From: UBA8337 sp963932545
GTDB taxonomy: Bacteria; Pseudomonadota; Alphaproteobacteria; RS24
Direction: 5' to 3'
NCBI GenBank assembly: GCA_963932545.1
Contig: CAWVRH010000008.1
Coordinates: forward strand, 1-64,000
Length of the DNA stretch: 64,000 nucleotides
Shown: piece after piece, positions 43,869 to 52,316 of the stretch
How the letters are laid out: every line of letters starts with the position of its first letter
Numbering within the stretch: position 1 is the first letter of the stretch
The notes under the pieces: generated by a model
What the model saw: the letters and a program-made list of their open reading frames with translations, nothing else
The model's database searches: none
What the model was told of the DNA's origin: nothing
Translations under genes and position numbers: made by a program

Positions 43869-45647
43869 ATGAAACGCGATTTTTCAGCCCTGTCCAAAAC
43901 CCCCGTCGACCTCGCCATCCTTGGCGGCGGGGCCACGGGAGCGGCCATCGCGCTGGATGCCAGCCTTCGGGGCTTGCGTGTGGCGCTGATAGACAAGGGT
44001 GATTTCTCTTCCGCCACATCAGCTGGCTCGTCCAAACTGATGCACGGGGGCTTGCGCTATTTGGTCAATGGAGACATTGCACAAGTGCGCGAAGGGCTGC
44101 GAGAGCGGCGTCATTGGAGCCGCATGGCCAAACATTTAGTGCATCCGCTGGCCTTTATCATTCCAACCTATGAGGCCAGCCGACCGAGGCGGGCTGTGTT
44201 AAAAATAGGTCTTTATCTTTATGACCTGCTGGCTTTTGACCGCAATCGAGCGGTCGACCCAATGCAGAAAATAGCTGGCAATCGCTCGGTCACCGCCGCA
44301 CAAGTTTTAGGCTTAAGCCCCGACACGCCGCGCGTTGGCCCGCAAGGCACGCTGACTGGCGGGCTGATGTATCAAGATGGGCAAATGCTATCGCCAGAAC
44401 GCTTGGTGCTGGCTATGTTGCGCACGGCCGTCCAAGCGGGCGCCGTAGTGGTTAATCATTGCGAGGCGGTGGATTTAATAAAATCAGGCGGTCGGGTGAC
44501 GGGCGTAAAAGTTAAAGATTGCCTGAGCCAAGAAACCAGCGAGCTATCGGCTGAACTCGTTATCAATGCGGCGGGGCCTTGGGCAGACGTGGTGATGAAA
44601 CTGGGGGATGGCAAAAAGGGCGCCAAAAAACTCATTCGCTCGAAAGGCATTCATCTGGTAACGCGCTCCTTGACGCGCGGCATTGCCCTCACGGTTCCGG
44701 TCGAGGACGAGCACGTATTCGTGTTGCCGTGGATGGGCATGAGCTTGCTGGCCACCACCGACACGAAATTTAACGACGCCCCCGATGACGCCTGCGTCAC
44801 CGAGGCCGATATCAACCTACTGCTAGATAAAACTAATGCCGTTTTGCCCGAGGCGCATCTGACCCGTGACGATGTTGTGCATGCCTATGTGGGCTTGCGG
44901 CCTTTGGTGACAGATATCAATGACACCGCGGAGACCACCTATGGCTTGTCGCGTGGCAGTGAAATTTATGACCATAGCCAAAACGGTGGGCCCGAAGGTC
45001 TGCTATCTGCCTTGGGCGGAAAATGGACGACATCCAGACGGCTTGGAGAAAAAATTGTCGATGCAGCATTTGCTAAATTAGGCCGCCCCGCCACGCGCCA
45101 GCGCAGTGCCGACACCGCTTTAGCTTGCGCGCCGCGCCAAGACTTAGGCGATTTTATGGATGCCATGCGGGCGCAATACCCTAAGGTGGAGACAGCTCAA
45201 ATCGACCTACTATCTAGGCTATACGGTGCGCTGCTGCCACAAATGATGGCCAGCGACACGCGGGGGTTAGCTAAACTCAAAGACCCAATTCTGGCCGCTC
45301 GCGTGAGTTTCGCGCTGTATCAAGAAATGGCCATGCAGCTAAGTGATGTCGTTATGCGACGTCTGGTTGAAGGTCAAACAGGGGCTTTGTCGAGTGCGCA
45401 AATAAAAGTCATCTCTGCCTATATGGCAGAAAAATACGATTGGTCAGAAGCCGAGCTAAAAAAGCAAAAAGCAGATTTGGCCAAACTCATGACCTTGCCC
45501 ACCAAGAAAAAAACTCCGGCTAGCTCCAAACCTAAAGCGAAGGTAAAGGCAAAGACAAAAGCGAAGCCCAAGGTAAAGGCGAAGGCGAAGGTAAAGACGA
45601 AGGTAAAGACGAAGGTAAAGACAAAGCCGAAACCTAAATCAACCTAA
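43869..45647 (+). CDS. glpD: glycerol-3-phosphate dehydrogenase (FAD) with lysine-rich C-terminal tail
   Basis: GlpD oxidises glycerol 3-phosphate to dihydroxyacetone phosphate at the membrane and feeds electrons to quinone. The 592-residue protein has the FAD motif DLAILGGGATGAAIALDASL, SSATSAGSSKLMHGGLRYL, LPWMGMSLLATTDTKFND and the C-terminal DAO_C domain. Residues about 546-592 form a tail made almost only of Lys, Ala, Val, Thr and Pro (KAKVKAKTKAKPKVKAKAKV), absent from typical GlpD. GGAAG ahead supports ATG 43869; 43857 is an alternative. No glpK or glpF is nearby. Confidence 0.92.
   Translation: MKRDFSALSKTPVDLAILGGGATGAAIALDASLRGLRVALIDKGDFSSATSAGSSKLMHGGLRYLVNGDIAQVREGLRERRHWSRMAKHLVHPLAFIIPTYEASRPRRAVLKIGLYLYDLLAFDRNRAVDPMQKIAGNRSVTAAQVLGLSPDTPRVGPQGTLTGGLMYQDGQMLSPERLVLAMLRTAVQAGAVVVNHCEAVDLIKSGGRVTGVKVKDCLSQETSELSAELVINAAGPWADVVMKLGDGKKGAKKLIRSKGIHLVTRSLTRGIALTVPVEDEHVFVLPWMGMSLLATTDTKFNDAPDDACVTEADINLLLDKTNAVLPEAHLTRDDVVHAYVGLRPLVTDINDTAETTYGLSRGSEIYDHSQNGGPEGLLSALGGKWTTSRRLGEKIVDAAFAKLGRPATRQRSADTALACAPRQDLGDFMDAMRAQYPKVETAQIDLLSRLYGALLPQMMASDTRGLAKLKDPILAARVSFALYQEMAMQLSDVVMRRLVEGQTGALSSAQIKVISAYMAEKYDWSEAELKKQKADLAKLMTLPTKKKTPASSKPKAKVKAKTKAKPKVKAKAKVKTKVKTKVKTKPKPKST
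45589..45624 (+). repeat. 12-base tandem repeats in the glpD tail
   Basis: Three copies of AGGTAAAGACGA, the last with one change, encode repeats of Lys-Val-Lys-Thr in the tail. Related but decayed units lie upstream from about 45530. The purine-rich array keeps the frame whatever the copy number. Confidence 0.85.
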
Positions 45648-45654
45648 TCTCCCT

Positions 45655-47205
45655 TTATCCAACGCGGCGTTCGTGGCCTTCCCAATGGGGGTCGCGTAAT
45701 TCGCGGCGCAATATTTTGCCGGAAGGGTTGCGCGGTAGAGCGTCGACATAATCGACGGACTTCGGCAATTTATACCCCGCAATACGTTCGCGGGCGAAAG
45801 CGATAATTTCTTCTTCGCTAAGGCTCGCGCCAGCTTGCAGCACAACGCAAGCTTTTACTGCCTCGCCCCATTTTTCATCGGGCACGCCAATCACCGCGAC
45901 ATCGGCAATATCTGGATGGGCAAATAAGGCATTTTCCACTTCCGCCGGATAGACGTTCTCGCCGCCTGAGACGATCATATCTTTCACTCGGTCGTGGATG
46001 AACACATAGCCTTCTTCGTCAAAAAACCCTGCGTCCCCGGTATAAAACCAGCCATCGCGCACGGCATCTTGTGTGGCTTCGGGTTTTGCCCAATAGCCTT
46101 TCATGTTGGATTTCGCGCGCATGATAATCTCGCCGACATCGCCTTGCGGCACAGATTTGCCTTTTTCATCGACGATGCGAATTTCGACACCGACATTTGG
46201 CTTGCCACAGCTGCGCAATTTATTGCGCGCTGGATTATGGTCTTGCGGCATTAAACTGGTGCCGCAACCCGTCGTTTCCGTGAGGCCATAAACCTGAACA
46301 AAATCTTTGGTAAACACTTGGCTGGCTTGCAGCAATAATTCTTCGGCGATTGGCGAGGCGCCATAAACCACCTGCCGAACGCTCGACACATCGGCCTCGC
46401 GGATACGCGGCAATTGCATCAAGAATAAAATCACCGCCGGAACCATAAACAAGATGGAGATTTTCTCGACCTCGATAAGGCGCAAAATCTCGACCGGATC
46501 GACCTCTTCCAAGACGGTAACTTTCATGCCTTCAAACAGGCCAATAAGCCCAACATTTACACCTGCGATGTGAAACAAAGGCATGCATAATAAAACATGA
46601 TCTTCGGCCTCCCAATTGGCCCAATGCGACGCTTGGTCCAGCGCACTGCCCATATTCTCATTGGTCAATTGCACCCCCTTAGGGTGGCCGGTCGTGCCAG
46701 AGGTGTAGAGCTGAATAAAATCATCCCCCGTTTGATAGTCCAACCGCAGCGGCTCGGCTTTGCCACTGTCGCGCCATTCAGCAAACGCCTCCCATTCAGC
46801 ATGGCCGCCGTCCATCGCAATTACTTTTTTAACCTCAGGGCAGTCCGCCAATATGCCTTCGATGAGCGGCACAAAGGCTTTCGACACAAAGATGATTTCA
46901 GTCTTTGCATCGTTGAGCACATAACTGACTTCTGGCGGGGCGAGGCGCGAGTTGACCCCAACCACAACCGCACGGGCTTTTTGCGCGCCCATTAGCATTT
47001 GAAAATATAGGTCTGAATTACCGCCCACATAGCCCACCCGAGCGTGCGGAGAAATACCTTCCGCAACCAGCTTATGGCCAACTTGGTCACTTAAAAGACT
47101 GAGCTGTCGATAACTCGTCTCGCGCCCCGCACAGACCAAAGCCGTGGCGTCGCCTCGTTTGGCTGCTTGCGCTTCGAAAGCCTCAATAAAGATAAATTCA
47201 CTCAT
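45655..47205 (-). CDS. long-chain acyl-CoA ligase (AMP-forming)
   Basis: The 516-residue enzyme has the adenylate-forming signatures: P-loop YTSGTTGHPKGVQLT, VYGLTETTGCGTSL, GWFYTGDAGFFDEEGY, DRVKDMIVSGGENVYPAEVE, and the C-terminal lysine region NPSGKILRREL. It activates carboxylic acids as CoA esters by way of acyl-AMP; chain-length preference cannot be read from sequence. AGGAGG eight bases ahead fixes the ATG at 47203-47205. The frame stays open to 47313 but without support. Confidence 0.9.
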   Translation of the reverse strand: MSEFIFIEAFEAQAAKRGDATALVCAGRETSYRQLSLLSDQVGHKLVAEGISPHARVGYVGGNSDLYFQMLMGAQKARAVVVGVNSRLAPPEVSYVLNDAKTEIIFVSKAFVPLIEGILADCPEVKKVIAMDGGHAEWEAFAEWRDSGKAEPLRLDYQTGDDFIQLYTSGTTGHPKGVQLTNENMGSALDQASHWANWEAEDHVLLCMPLFHIAGVNVGLIGLFEGMKVTVLEEVDPVEILRLIEVEKISILFMVPAVILFLMQLPRIREADVSSVRQVVYGASPIAEELLLQASQVFTKDFVQVYGLTETTGCGTSLMPQDHNPARNKLRSCGKPNVGVEIRIVDEKGKSVPQGDVGEIIMRAKSNMKGYWAKPEATQDAVRDGWFYTGDAGFFDEEGYVFIHDRVKDMIVSGGENVYPAEVENALFAHPDIADVAVIGVPDEKWGEAVKACVVLQAGASLSEEEIIAFARERIAGYKLPKSVDYVDALPRNPSGKILRRELRDPHWEGHERRVG

Positions 47206-47227
47206 GGTGCGCCTCCTCCTTTTTGTT

Positions 47228-47258
47228 ATTATAGTAGCCAGCAAAAAGACGATGTAAA
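47228..47258 (-). promoter_or_regulatory. predicted acyl-CoA ligase promoter
   Basis: On the minus strand, TTTACA (47253-47258) and a perfect TATAAT (47228-47233) are spaced by 19 bases, longer than ideal. The start of transcription would lie about 15-20 bases ahead of the AGGAGG ribosome binding site. Confidence 0.4.
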
Positions 47259-47311
47259 GAGCTCTATTATGCGTTACCCTTAAGCCACGAAAGCTAGCTG
47301 GGAGAGTAGAC

Positions 47312-48283
47312 ATGCAACTTGAGCATCCAAAATTTGCTTATGAAAAAGGCCTGCACCAAATCGGCAATGGCGCCTATGCGTGGCTGCAACCCGATGGTGG
47401 CTGGGGCTGGTCGAACGCAGGTCTGGTTGTCGATGGCGATCAATCTTTGCTGGTCGACACGCTGTTTGATGTGCCCCTAACGCTCGATATGTTGGCCGCT
47501 TATAAAGATGCCGAAAAAGGCGCGGAACAAATAAACACCGTGGTCAACACGCATCACAATGGCGACCATTGCAATGGCAATTGCTGCTGCCCCGACGCGC
47601 AAATCATTGCCCATCGGGCCACCGCCGAACATATGCAAGCCGAGCCCCCCGAAATGATGCAAAGCTTTTTAGATGCCGCACCTGATTTGGGCGACATGGG
47701 TAAATATTTTACCAGTTGCTTTGGCCCGTTTGATTTCAAATCGGTGACGCAAAAACTACCAGACACGCTTATCGACACACAGACCACGGTTAAAGTGGGC
47801 GATAAAGATGTCCACCTCATTCCCGTGGGCCCCGCCCATACACCCGGCGATACACTGGCCTATGTGCCCGCTGACCGCACGGTTTATACAGGCGATATTT
47901 TGTTCATTGGCGGCCACCCAATTATTTGGGAGGGGCCGGTGCAAAATTGGATTCAGGCCTGCGACCGCATTATCGATATGGATGTCGAAACCATTGTGCC
48001 CGGCCATGGCCCCATTACCACCAAGGCCGGCGTAGAAGAAGTGCGCCACTATATGGTGACCATGCGCAATGAAGCCCGCGCACGCTATGAGGCTGGCATG
48101 ACTTATAAAGAAGCCGCCTTTGATATCGCCCTAGGCGTGTTTGATGATTGGGGGGATAGAGAACGCATTGTCATCAATTGCGCGACTATGTTCCATGAAT
48201 TTGGCGCCGAGGGAAAACCAGATATTACCGAGCTATTTACCGCTATGGCAGAATATGCCGCCGCCCGTCCTCAAAAGGACTAA
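47312..48283 (+). CDS. metallo-beta-lactamase-fold hydrolase with HxNxDH motif
   Basis: The 323-residue protein has the metallo-beta-lactamase fold: N-terminal GLVVDGDQSLLVDTLFD, metal motif THHNGDHCNGN (residues 80-90), GPAHTPGDTLAYVP, VYTGDILFIGG and VPGHGP. The usual HxHxDH reads HHNGDH, so the second histidine is Asn; other MBL-fold families share this HxNGDH form. Just after it sits a cysteine cluster (C87, C91, C92, C93). It is followed 9 bases later by a tusA-like gene. A thiol- or sulfur-related substrate is possible but unproven. Confidence 0.85.
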   Translation: MQLEHPKFAYEKGLHQIGNGAYAWLQPDGGWGWSNAGLVVDGDQSLLVDTLFDVPLTLDMLAAYKDAEKGAEQINTVVNTHHNGDHCNGNCCCPDAQIIAHRATAEHMQAEPPEMMQSFLDAAPDLGDMGKYFTSCFGPFDFKSVTQKLPDTLIDTQTTVKVGDKDVHLIPVGPAHTPGDTLAYVPADRTVYTGDILFIGGHPIIWEGPVQNWIQACDRIIDMDVETIVPGHGPITTKAGVEEVRHYMVTMRNEARARYEAGMTYKEAAFDIALGVFDDWGDRERIVINCATMFHEFGAEGKPDITELFTAMAEYAAARPQKD

Positions 48284-48292
48284 GATAGCAAG

Positions 48293-48532
48293 ATGACCGA
48301 AATTGACGCGATTGGGCTGAGCTGCCCCATGCCGGTTTTACGGTTGCAGAAGGTCTTGCGCGAAACGCCGTCTCAAGCCCGCGTCACCCTATTGGCCACA
48401 GACCCGATGGCCAAAGTGGATGTGCCGCATTTCGTGTCTAAAAACGGCCACACACTCATCGACCATCTCACGCAAGCCAAAGCGGCACCCGGCGGATTGG
48501 ATTTACTGATTTTTGAAGTTGAAAAAGCCTAA
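48293..48532 (+). CDS. TusA family sulfur-carrier protein
   Basis: The 79-residue protein has the TusA/SirA signature GLSCPMPVLRLQKVL, with the CPxP motif whose first cysteine carries a persulfide. Such proteins pass sulfur to tRNA thiolation, molybdoenzyme or sulfur-oxidation systems. The tusBCDE genes are not in view; its neighbour is the Cys-rich metallo-hydrolase, so a shared sulfur-handling role is a guess. TAA interlocks with the stop of the next gene. Confidence 0.88.
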   Translation: MTEIDAIGLSCPMPVLRLQKVLRETPSQARVTLLATDPMAKVDVPHFVSKNGHTLIDHLTQAKAAPGGLDLLIFEVEKA

Positions 48533-48876
48533 GCGCTAAAGCTGGTTTGCACGTCTTTGCTAAAACCGACACTGACGACCCCATCGCGCTCGATGACGGG
48601 TCGTTTGATCAATGTTGGATTGCCCACCATCAGGGCCACAAGATGGCCAGTGTCTGTCTTTTCTTTGTCGGCATCACTAAGTTTGCGCCAACTGGTGCCA
48701 CGTTTATTGAGCAGCACATCCATCGGTTGCTGGCTCAGCCAGCCCTCAATTTGTGCGGCCTCTAACCCTGCTTTGCGAAAATCATGAAAGCTGAACTCAT
48801 GGCCTTGGTCGGCCAAAAACACACGCGCTTTTTTCACCGTATCGCAATTGGGAATTCCGTAGACGGTGATGGTCAT
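48529..48876 (-). CDS. ArsC/Spx-family protein (YffB-like)
   Basis: The 115-residue thioredoxin-fold protein opens MTITVYGIPNCDTVKKARVF with a single active-site-type cysteine (C11) and has NKRGTSWRKLSDADKEK and GNPTLIKRPVI, the YffB signature. The family resembles arsenate reductase but its members are not proven reductases of arsenate. Its ATG overlaps the coq4 TAA by one base. Confidence 0.87.
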   Translation of the reverse strand: MTITVYGIPNCDTVKKARVFLADQGHEFSFHDFRKAGLEAAQIEGWLSQQPMDVLLNKRGTSWRKLSDADKEKTDTGHLVALMVGNPTLIKRPVIERDGVVSVGFSKDVQTSFSA

Positions 48877-49610
48877 TATTCGGCTGCCAAATAGCCTGCG
48901 GTTTGCAAGTCAGGCGTCGCGTCAATTATTTTACGATAAGCAGATGGTGTCGCCACGCCCAATTGACGGCGCACTTCGTCGAGCGGTTGGGTAAGCAAAT
49001 ATTCCCAATCCGCAGCCGGAAGACCCTTGGCCGCTTTACCCAAACGAAACGCTTCGCGCAAAGCGCTGCCAATACCAAGCTCGGGGGCCTCTTTGCGGGT
49101 CACCAAAAAGCCGGCCCCGATGATAACCAAAATGCCCAAATTACCGAGCTGACGATAGGTGACCGCCAATAAGCAAAGCTCGCCCAAAGGGTCGCGTCCA
49201 TAACCCGTGGTGACATGCCAAAGGTCGTGCGCGTCTCGCATCCGTTCGTGATAGCGAATTTGTTCGGCACTCATTTCGCGAGCTTCTTCGGGGCGTCCTT
49301 CGACGCTGGCCTCGGTTAGGCCATCGGCGGTGATTTGTTCGACTTTGGTGAAATTATAATACCGCGCGCCAAGCGAGCCTTTCGGCAGACTGGCCAACCA
49401 GTCGCGATCTTTCAAAAAATCCAGCAAAGGTTTTTTCGCTTCGACAAGGCGCGGCCCCTGTTCCGTTTTCAGGAAACGCGAAAACGCCCGAGCGCCAGAA
49501 TTACCCGACAAGGTTTCCAAGATAACGAAAACTTGTTTGGTATCTTCTTTATCGGCGATGAGTTTTTTCACCGCGCCGGAAATCCGTTTTAATTTGCTTT
49601 CACCAGACAT
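48876..49610 (-). CDS. Coq4 family ubiquinone biosynthesis protein
   Basis: The 244-residue product carries the Coq4 signature HDLWHVTTGYGRDPLGE (HDxxH, then Glu), the metal-binding motif of the family, within a helical protein. Eukaryotic Coq4 organises the CoQ synthome and takes part in C1 decarboxylation-hydroxylation of the quinone ring; bacterial homologues occur mainly in alphaproteobacteria. AGGAG seven bases ahead fixes the ATG at 49608-49610. Confidence 0.88.
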   Translation of the reverse strand: MSGESKLKRISGAVKKLIADKEDTKQVFVILETLSGNSGARAFSRFLKTEQGPRLVEAKKPLLDFLKDRDWLASLPKGSLGARYYNFTKVEQITADGLTEASVEGRPEEAREMSAEQIRYHERMRDAHDLWHVTTGYGRDPLGELCLLAVTYRQLGNLGILVIIGAGFLVTRKEAPELGIGSALREAFRLGKAAKGLPAADWEYLLTQPLDEVRRQLGVATPSAYRKIIDATPDLQTAGYLAAE

Positions 49611-49674
49611 CGTCAAACTCCTGTTTATGTGGCCACAATATACACATTTGAGGGCCCAATGACCAGCCGCTTAT

Positions 49675-49696
49675 AAACGCCGCTTGCGGGGCGTTT
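49675..49696 (-). terminator. probable terminator of tRNA-Leu
   Basis: AAACGCC (49675-49681) and GGCGTTT (49690-49696) make a perfect 7-bp stem with an 8-base loop, 29 bases downstream of the tRNA on the minus strand. The trailing T-run is short (TTTATAAGC). Confidence 0.45.
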
Positions 49697-49724
49697 TGGA
49701 AACGATCAGAATAGAGAAATAAGC

Positions 49725-49811
49725 TGGTGCCCTTGGGCGGACTCGAACCGCCACTCCCGTTAAGGAAACGGATTTTGAATCCGTCGCGTCTACCAATTCC
49801 ACCACAAGGGC
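49725..49811 (-). tRNA. tRNA-Leu(CAA)
   Basis: On the minus strand an 87-base class II tRNA: acceptor GCCCTTG pairs with CAAGGGC; anticodon arm ACGGA-TTCAAAA-TCCGT with anticodon CAA (reading UUG); a long variable arm (about TTCCTTAACGGGAGT); T arm GGCGG-TTCGAGT-CCGCC; discriminator A and encoded CCA. Upstream on the same strand a TTGACG followed after 17-18 bases by an AT-poor CAAATG is a weak promoter candidate. Confidence 0.95.
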
Positions 49812-49881
49812 CGACCAGCCCCCCTCATTTGCCCGATTATCGACGTGGCGTCAATGCTTGCGACCCATCTTAAAGTAAAAA

Positions 49882-51660
49882 TTAGTGAACGGCATCGTCA
49901 TGGTCGTGCTGCCACACGCTTCGCGTGACCATTCGGGCATGCGCAAATAAATCCGCTTCATGAATAATGCCAACCAGAACCCCTGATTTTAAGACCGGCA
50001 CGCCCTCGCCCAAAAAGTCGCGCATCGCGGTTTGGGCATACAGCGCATTGTCATGCGCTTGCAAAATAAGCGGCGTGCGTTCTTGCAAAGGCAGGCACAT
50101 GGCATCCTCGGGCTGGCGGACCAAATCATAGAGGCAAATTTTACCGGCCCATTGCCCTTCACCATCCAACAAATGGGCTTCAGAGCAATGCGCCTCAGCC
50201 ATTTTCTCGGTGGCTTGGCTCACGCTTACGCTGGCGGGAAGGGTTAAATAATCGGCAGACATCAGCTCCGTTACCGGGGTTTGTTGCAAGGCCAAGCTCT
50301 CGCGGCCCAAAGATAAATCAACCCCTTTGGCCAACAACTGCGGTTCAAAAACAGAGCGGGTAGAGAGCCGCGACGACAAAAGATTAGAGATAACAATTGT
50401 CACCACAATGGCCGTGGTAGCCGCATAATTTTGCGACAACTCAAAGCTCAGCAAAATTACCGCCAAGGGCGCGCCCAACATAGAGCTCGCCATGGCCGAC
50501 ATACCCGCCAAAACAAACAAGGCCGTATCGGGCGCATAGCCCGTCATTGGCGCCAAAAGGCTCAGCAAGCCTGCCATAATCCCGCCGAGCCCCGCACCAA
50601 TAAACAGCGCTGGCGCAACAATGCCACCATGGAAAAACAGCGTCAGGCAAATCCCCGCCGCGACGACTTTAAACACCAATAAAACCAGCAAAGCCTTTGG
50701 CGCAATTTCGCCCTGCATCATCGCCGATATCGTATCGATACCCGGCCCCAAAATAGACGGGGCAAAATGAGCCAGAATACCAATAGAGAGCCCGGCCAAA
50801 GCCGGCTGTATCCATATCGGCAAAGCCGCGCCAACAAGGCGCAAGCGCAAACGCGCAACAAACCGCATGACCCCAACCGCCGCCAAACCTGCAACCACCC
50901 CAAGCAGCATCAGCATCAAGATATCCATCGGCCCCGCCATACGAGTTTCAAATATCGGCAGGATAGAAATATGTTGGTTCAACACTTCGCCAGAAAACAC
51001 ATAGGCTGTCGCCGAGGCCAAACTGACGGGGGCAAAGAAGCGCAAATTATAATGGCGCAACACCACCTCATGAGCAAAAATAATGCCCGCTAAGGGCGCA
51101 CTAAAGGCCGCAGAAATAGCCGCCGCCACCCCTGCCCCCAAGGCCATTTCGGCATATTGTGGCGACAGGTTCAAAAGCCGTTTGGTGCTGGCGGCAAGGC
51201 TTGCGCCCAACACCACGAGCGGCCCGTAAAGCCCCGTGGTTGAGCCCGCGCCAATGGCCATCACAGATTTCAACAAGCTGACATAGCCGCCCGTGCGCGA
51301 CACCACAGGGTCCGGCTCGTGGGCGGCATGGATGACATCGGCGAGCTCGACGGGGCGGCGCGGCGTCAGCCAAATCAAAAGCCCCCCGATGGCCAATCCC
51401 GAGAGGGTCGGCACCAAAAGCAAAATAGGCTTAAACCCATGCCAACCAATTTGGCCCGGCTCATGGTCGGGTTGCCAGAGCGACAATAAAACTTCCACCG
51501 CACCAAAAGAAGCCAGCGCCGCGTAAGCCACGACGACGCCCAACACAAGACCCGTCGCGGTAATGCCGAGCCCATGGCGCAAGCGAGCCATCATCTGGGC
51601 TAAAGAGCTGGCCAGAACTTGCTTGGTCATCGGTGTCATCGGTTCAAAAGGACTGTTCAT
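49882..51660 (-). CDS. ClC-type chloride channel/transporter with CBS domains
   Basis: The 592-residue membrane protein has the ClC fold: about 12 hydrophobic segments, the AGSTTGLYGPLVVLGASLAA region, FSAPLAGIIFAHEVVL and GGIVAPALFIGAGLGG. Two CBS domains follow from about residue 450. The gating-glutamate motif GxEGP of exchangers reads GLYGP (residues 143-147), with Tyr145 where E. coli ClC has Glu148. Loss of this Glu usually uncouples proton exchange, so it may be channel-like or a different exchanger. ATG 51658-51660 is chosen over an upstream TTG. Confidence 0.9.
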   Translation of the reverse strand: MNSPFEPMTPMTKQVLASSLAQMMARLRHGLGITATGLVLGVVVAYAALASFGAVEVLLSLWQPDHEPGQIGWHGFKPILLLVPTLSGLAIGGLLIWLTPRRPVELADVIHAAHEPDPVVSRTGGYVSLLKSVMAIGAGSTTGLYGPLVVLGASLAASTKRLLNLSPQYAEMALGAGVAAAISAAFSAPLAGIIFAHEVVLRHYNLRFFAPVSLASATAYVFSGEVLNQHISILPIFETRMAGPMDILMLMLLGVVAGLAAVGVMRFVARLRLRLVGAALPIWIQPALAGLSIGILAHFAPSILGPGIDTISAMMQGEIAPKALLVLLVFKVVAAGICLTLFFHGGIVAPALFIGAGLGGIMAGLLSLLAPMTGYAPDTALFVLAGMSAMASSMLGAPLAVILLSFELSQNYAATTAIVVTIVISNLLSSRLSTRSVFEPQLLAKGVDLSLGRESLALQQTPVTELMSADYLTLPASVSVSQATEKMAEAHCSEAHLLDGEGQWAGKICLYDLVRQPEDAMCLPLQERTPLILQAHDNALYAQTAMRDFLGEGVPVLKSGVLVGIIHEADLFAHARMVTRSVWQHDHDDAVH

Positions 51661-51734
51661 ACTCAAACCTATCTAGGATTCGCAGAGCCCACAAAACTCT
51701 TTTCATTGCCTAGTTACAAAGGTAGTCTCGCCCC

Positions 51735-52316
51735 ATGTTACGCGCGCTCTACGATCGAACTCTAGACTTATCCACCCACCGCCATGCGGCTTGGGGATTG
51801 GCTGGCGTGTCTTTCCTAGAAAGCTCTATGTTTCCCATTCCTCCCGACATTGTTTTGCTGCCTATGGTCTTGGCCAATCGCGCCAAAGCTTGGTGGCTGG
51901 CCAGCATCTGCACGCTGGCGTCGGTTTTGGGCGCCTTATTGGGCTATGCCATCGGCTATGCGCTTTGGGAAACCATCGGCCAACCGATTATCGCGTTTTA
52001 TAATGGCGAGGCCGCCTTTGATAAATTCCTTGGGTTTTATGAGCTTTGGGGCGTCTGGGTTGTGCTGGCCGCCGCGATTAGCTTTTTGCCGTTTAAAGTC
52101 GCAACCGTGGCCAGCGGTGTTGCGGGATTGGCCTTGGGGCCCTTTATCTTGGCCAGTATTTTGGGGCGCGGCCTTCGTTTCTTTGGCGTCGCCGCGCTGG
52201 TTTATTATTTCGGGCCGCAAATGCGCGTGCTGATTGATAAATATTTCAACCTCTTGTCGTTTTTATTTGTCGCGCTTTTAATTCTGGGCGTGGTTTTGCT
52301 CGGAGCGGTAGGGTGA
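51735..52316 (+). CDS. DedA/YqaA family membrane protein
   Basis: The 193-residue protein has the DedA/SNARE-associated (VTT) fold: FLESSMFPIPPDIVLLPMVL with the acidic-Pro motif, four to five hydrophobic segments, and the basic FLPFKVATVASGVAGL helix in place of the classic GRFIPxxR. The family moves undecaprenyl phosphate or other lipids across the membrane; this YqaA branch is less studied. dsbB starts at the stop codon, in a compact dedA-dsbB-coq7 operon. Confidence 0.85.
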   Translation: MLRALYDRTLDLSTHRHAAWGLAGVSFLESSMFPIPPDIVLLPMVLANRAKAWWLASICTLASVLGALLGYAIGYALWETIGQPIIAFYNGEAAFDKFLGFYELWGVWVVLAAAISFLPFKVATVASGVAGLALGPFILASILGRGLRFFGVAALVYYFGPQMRVLIDKYFNLLSFLFVALLILGVVLLGAVG

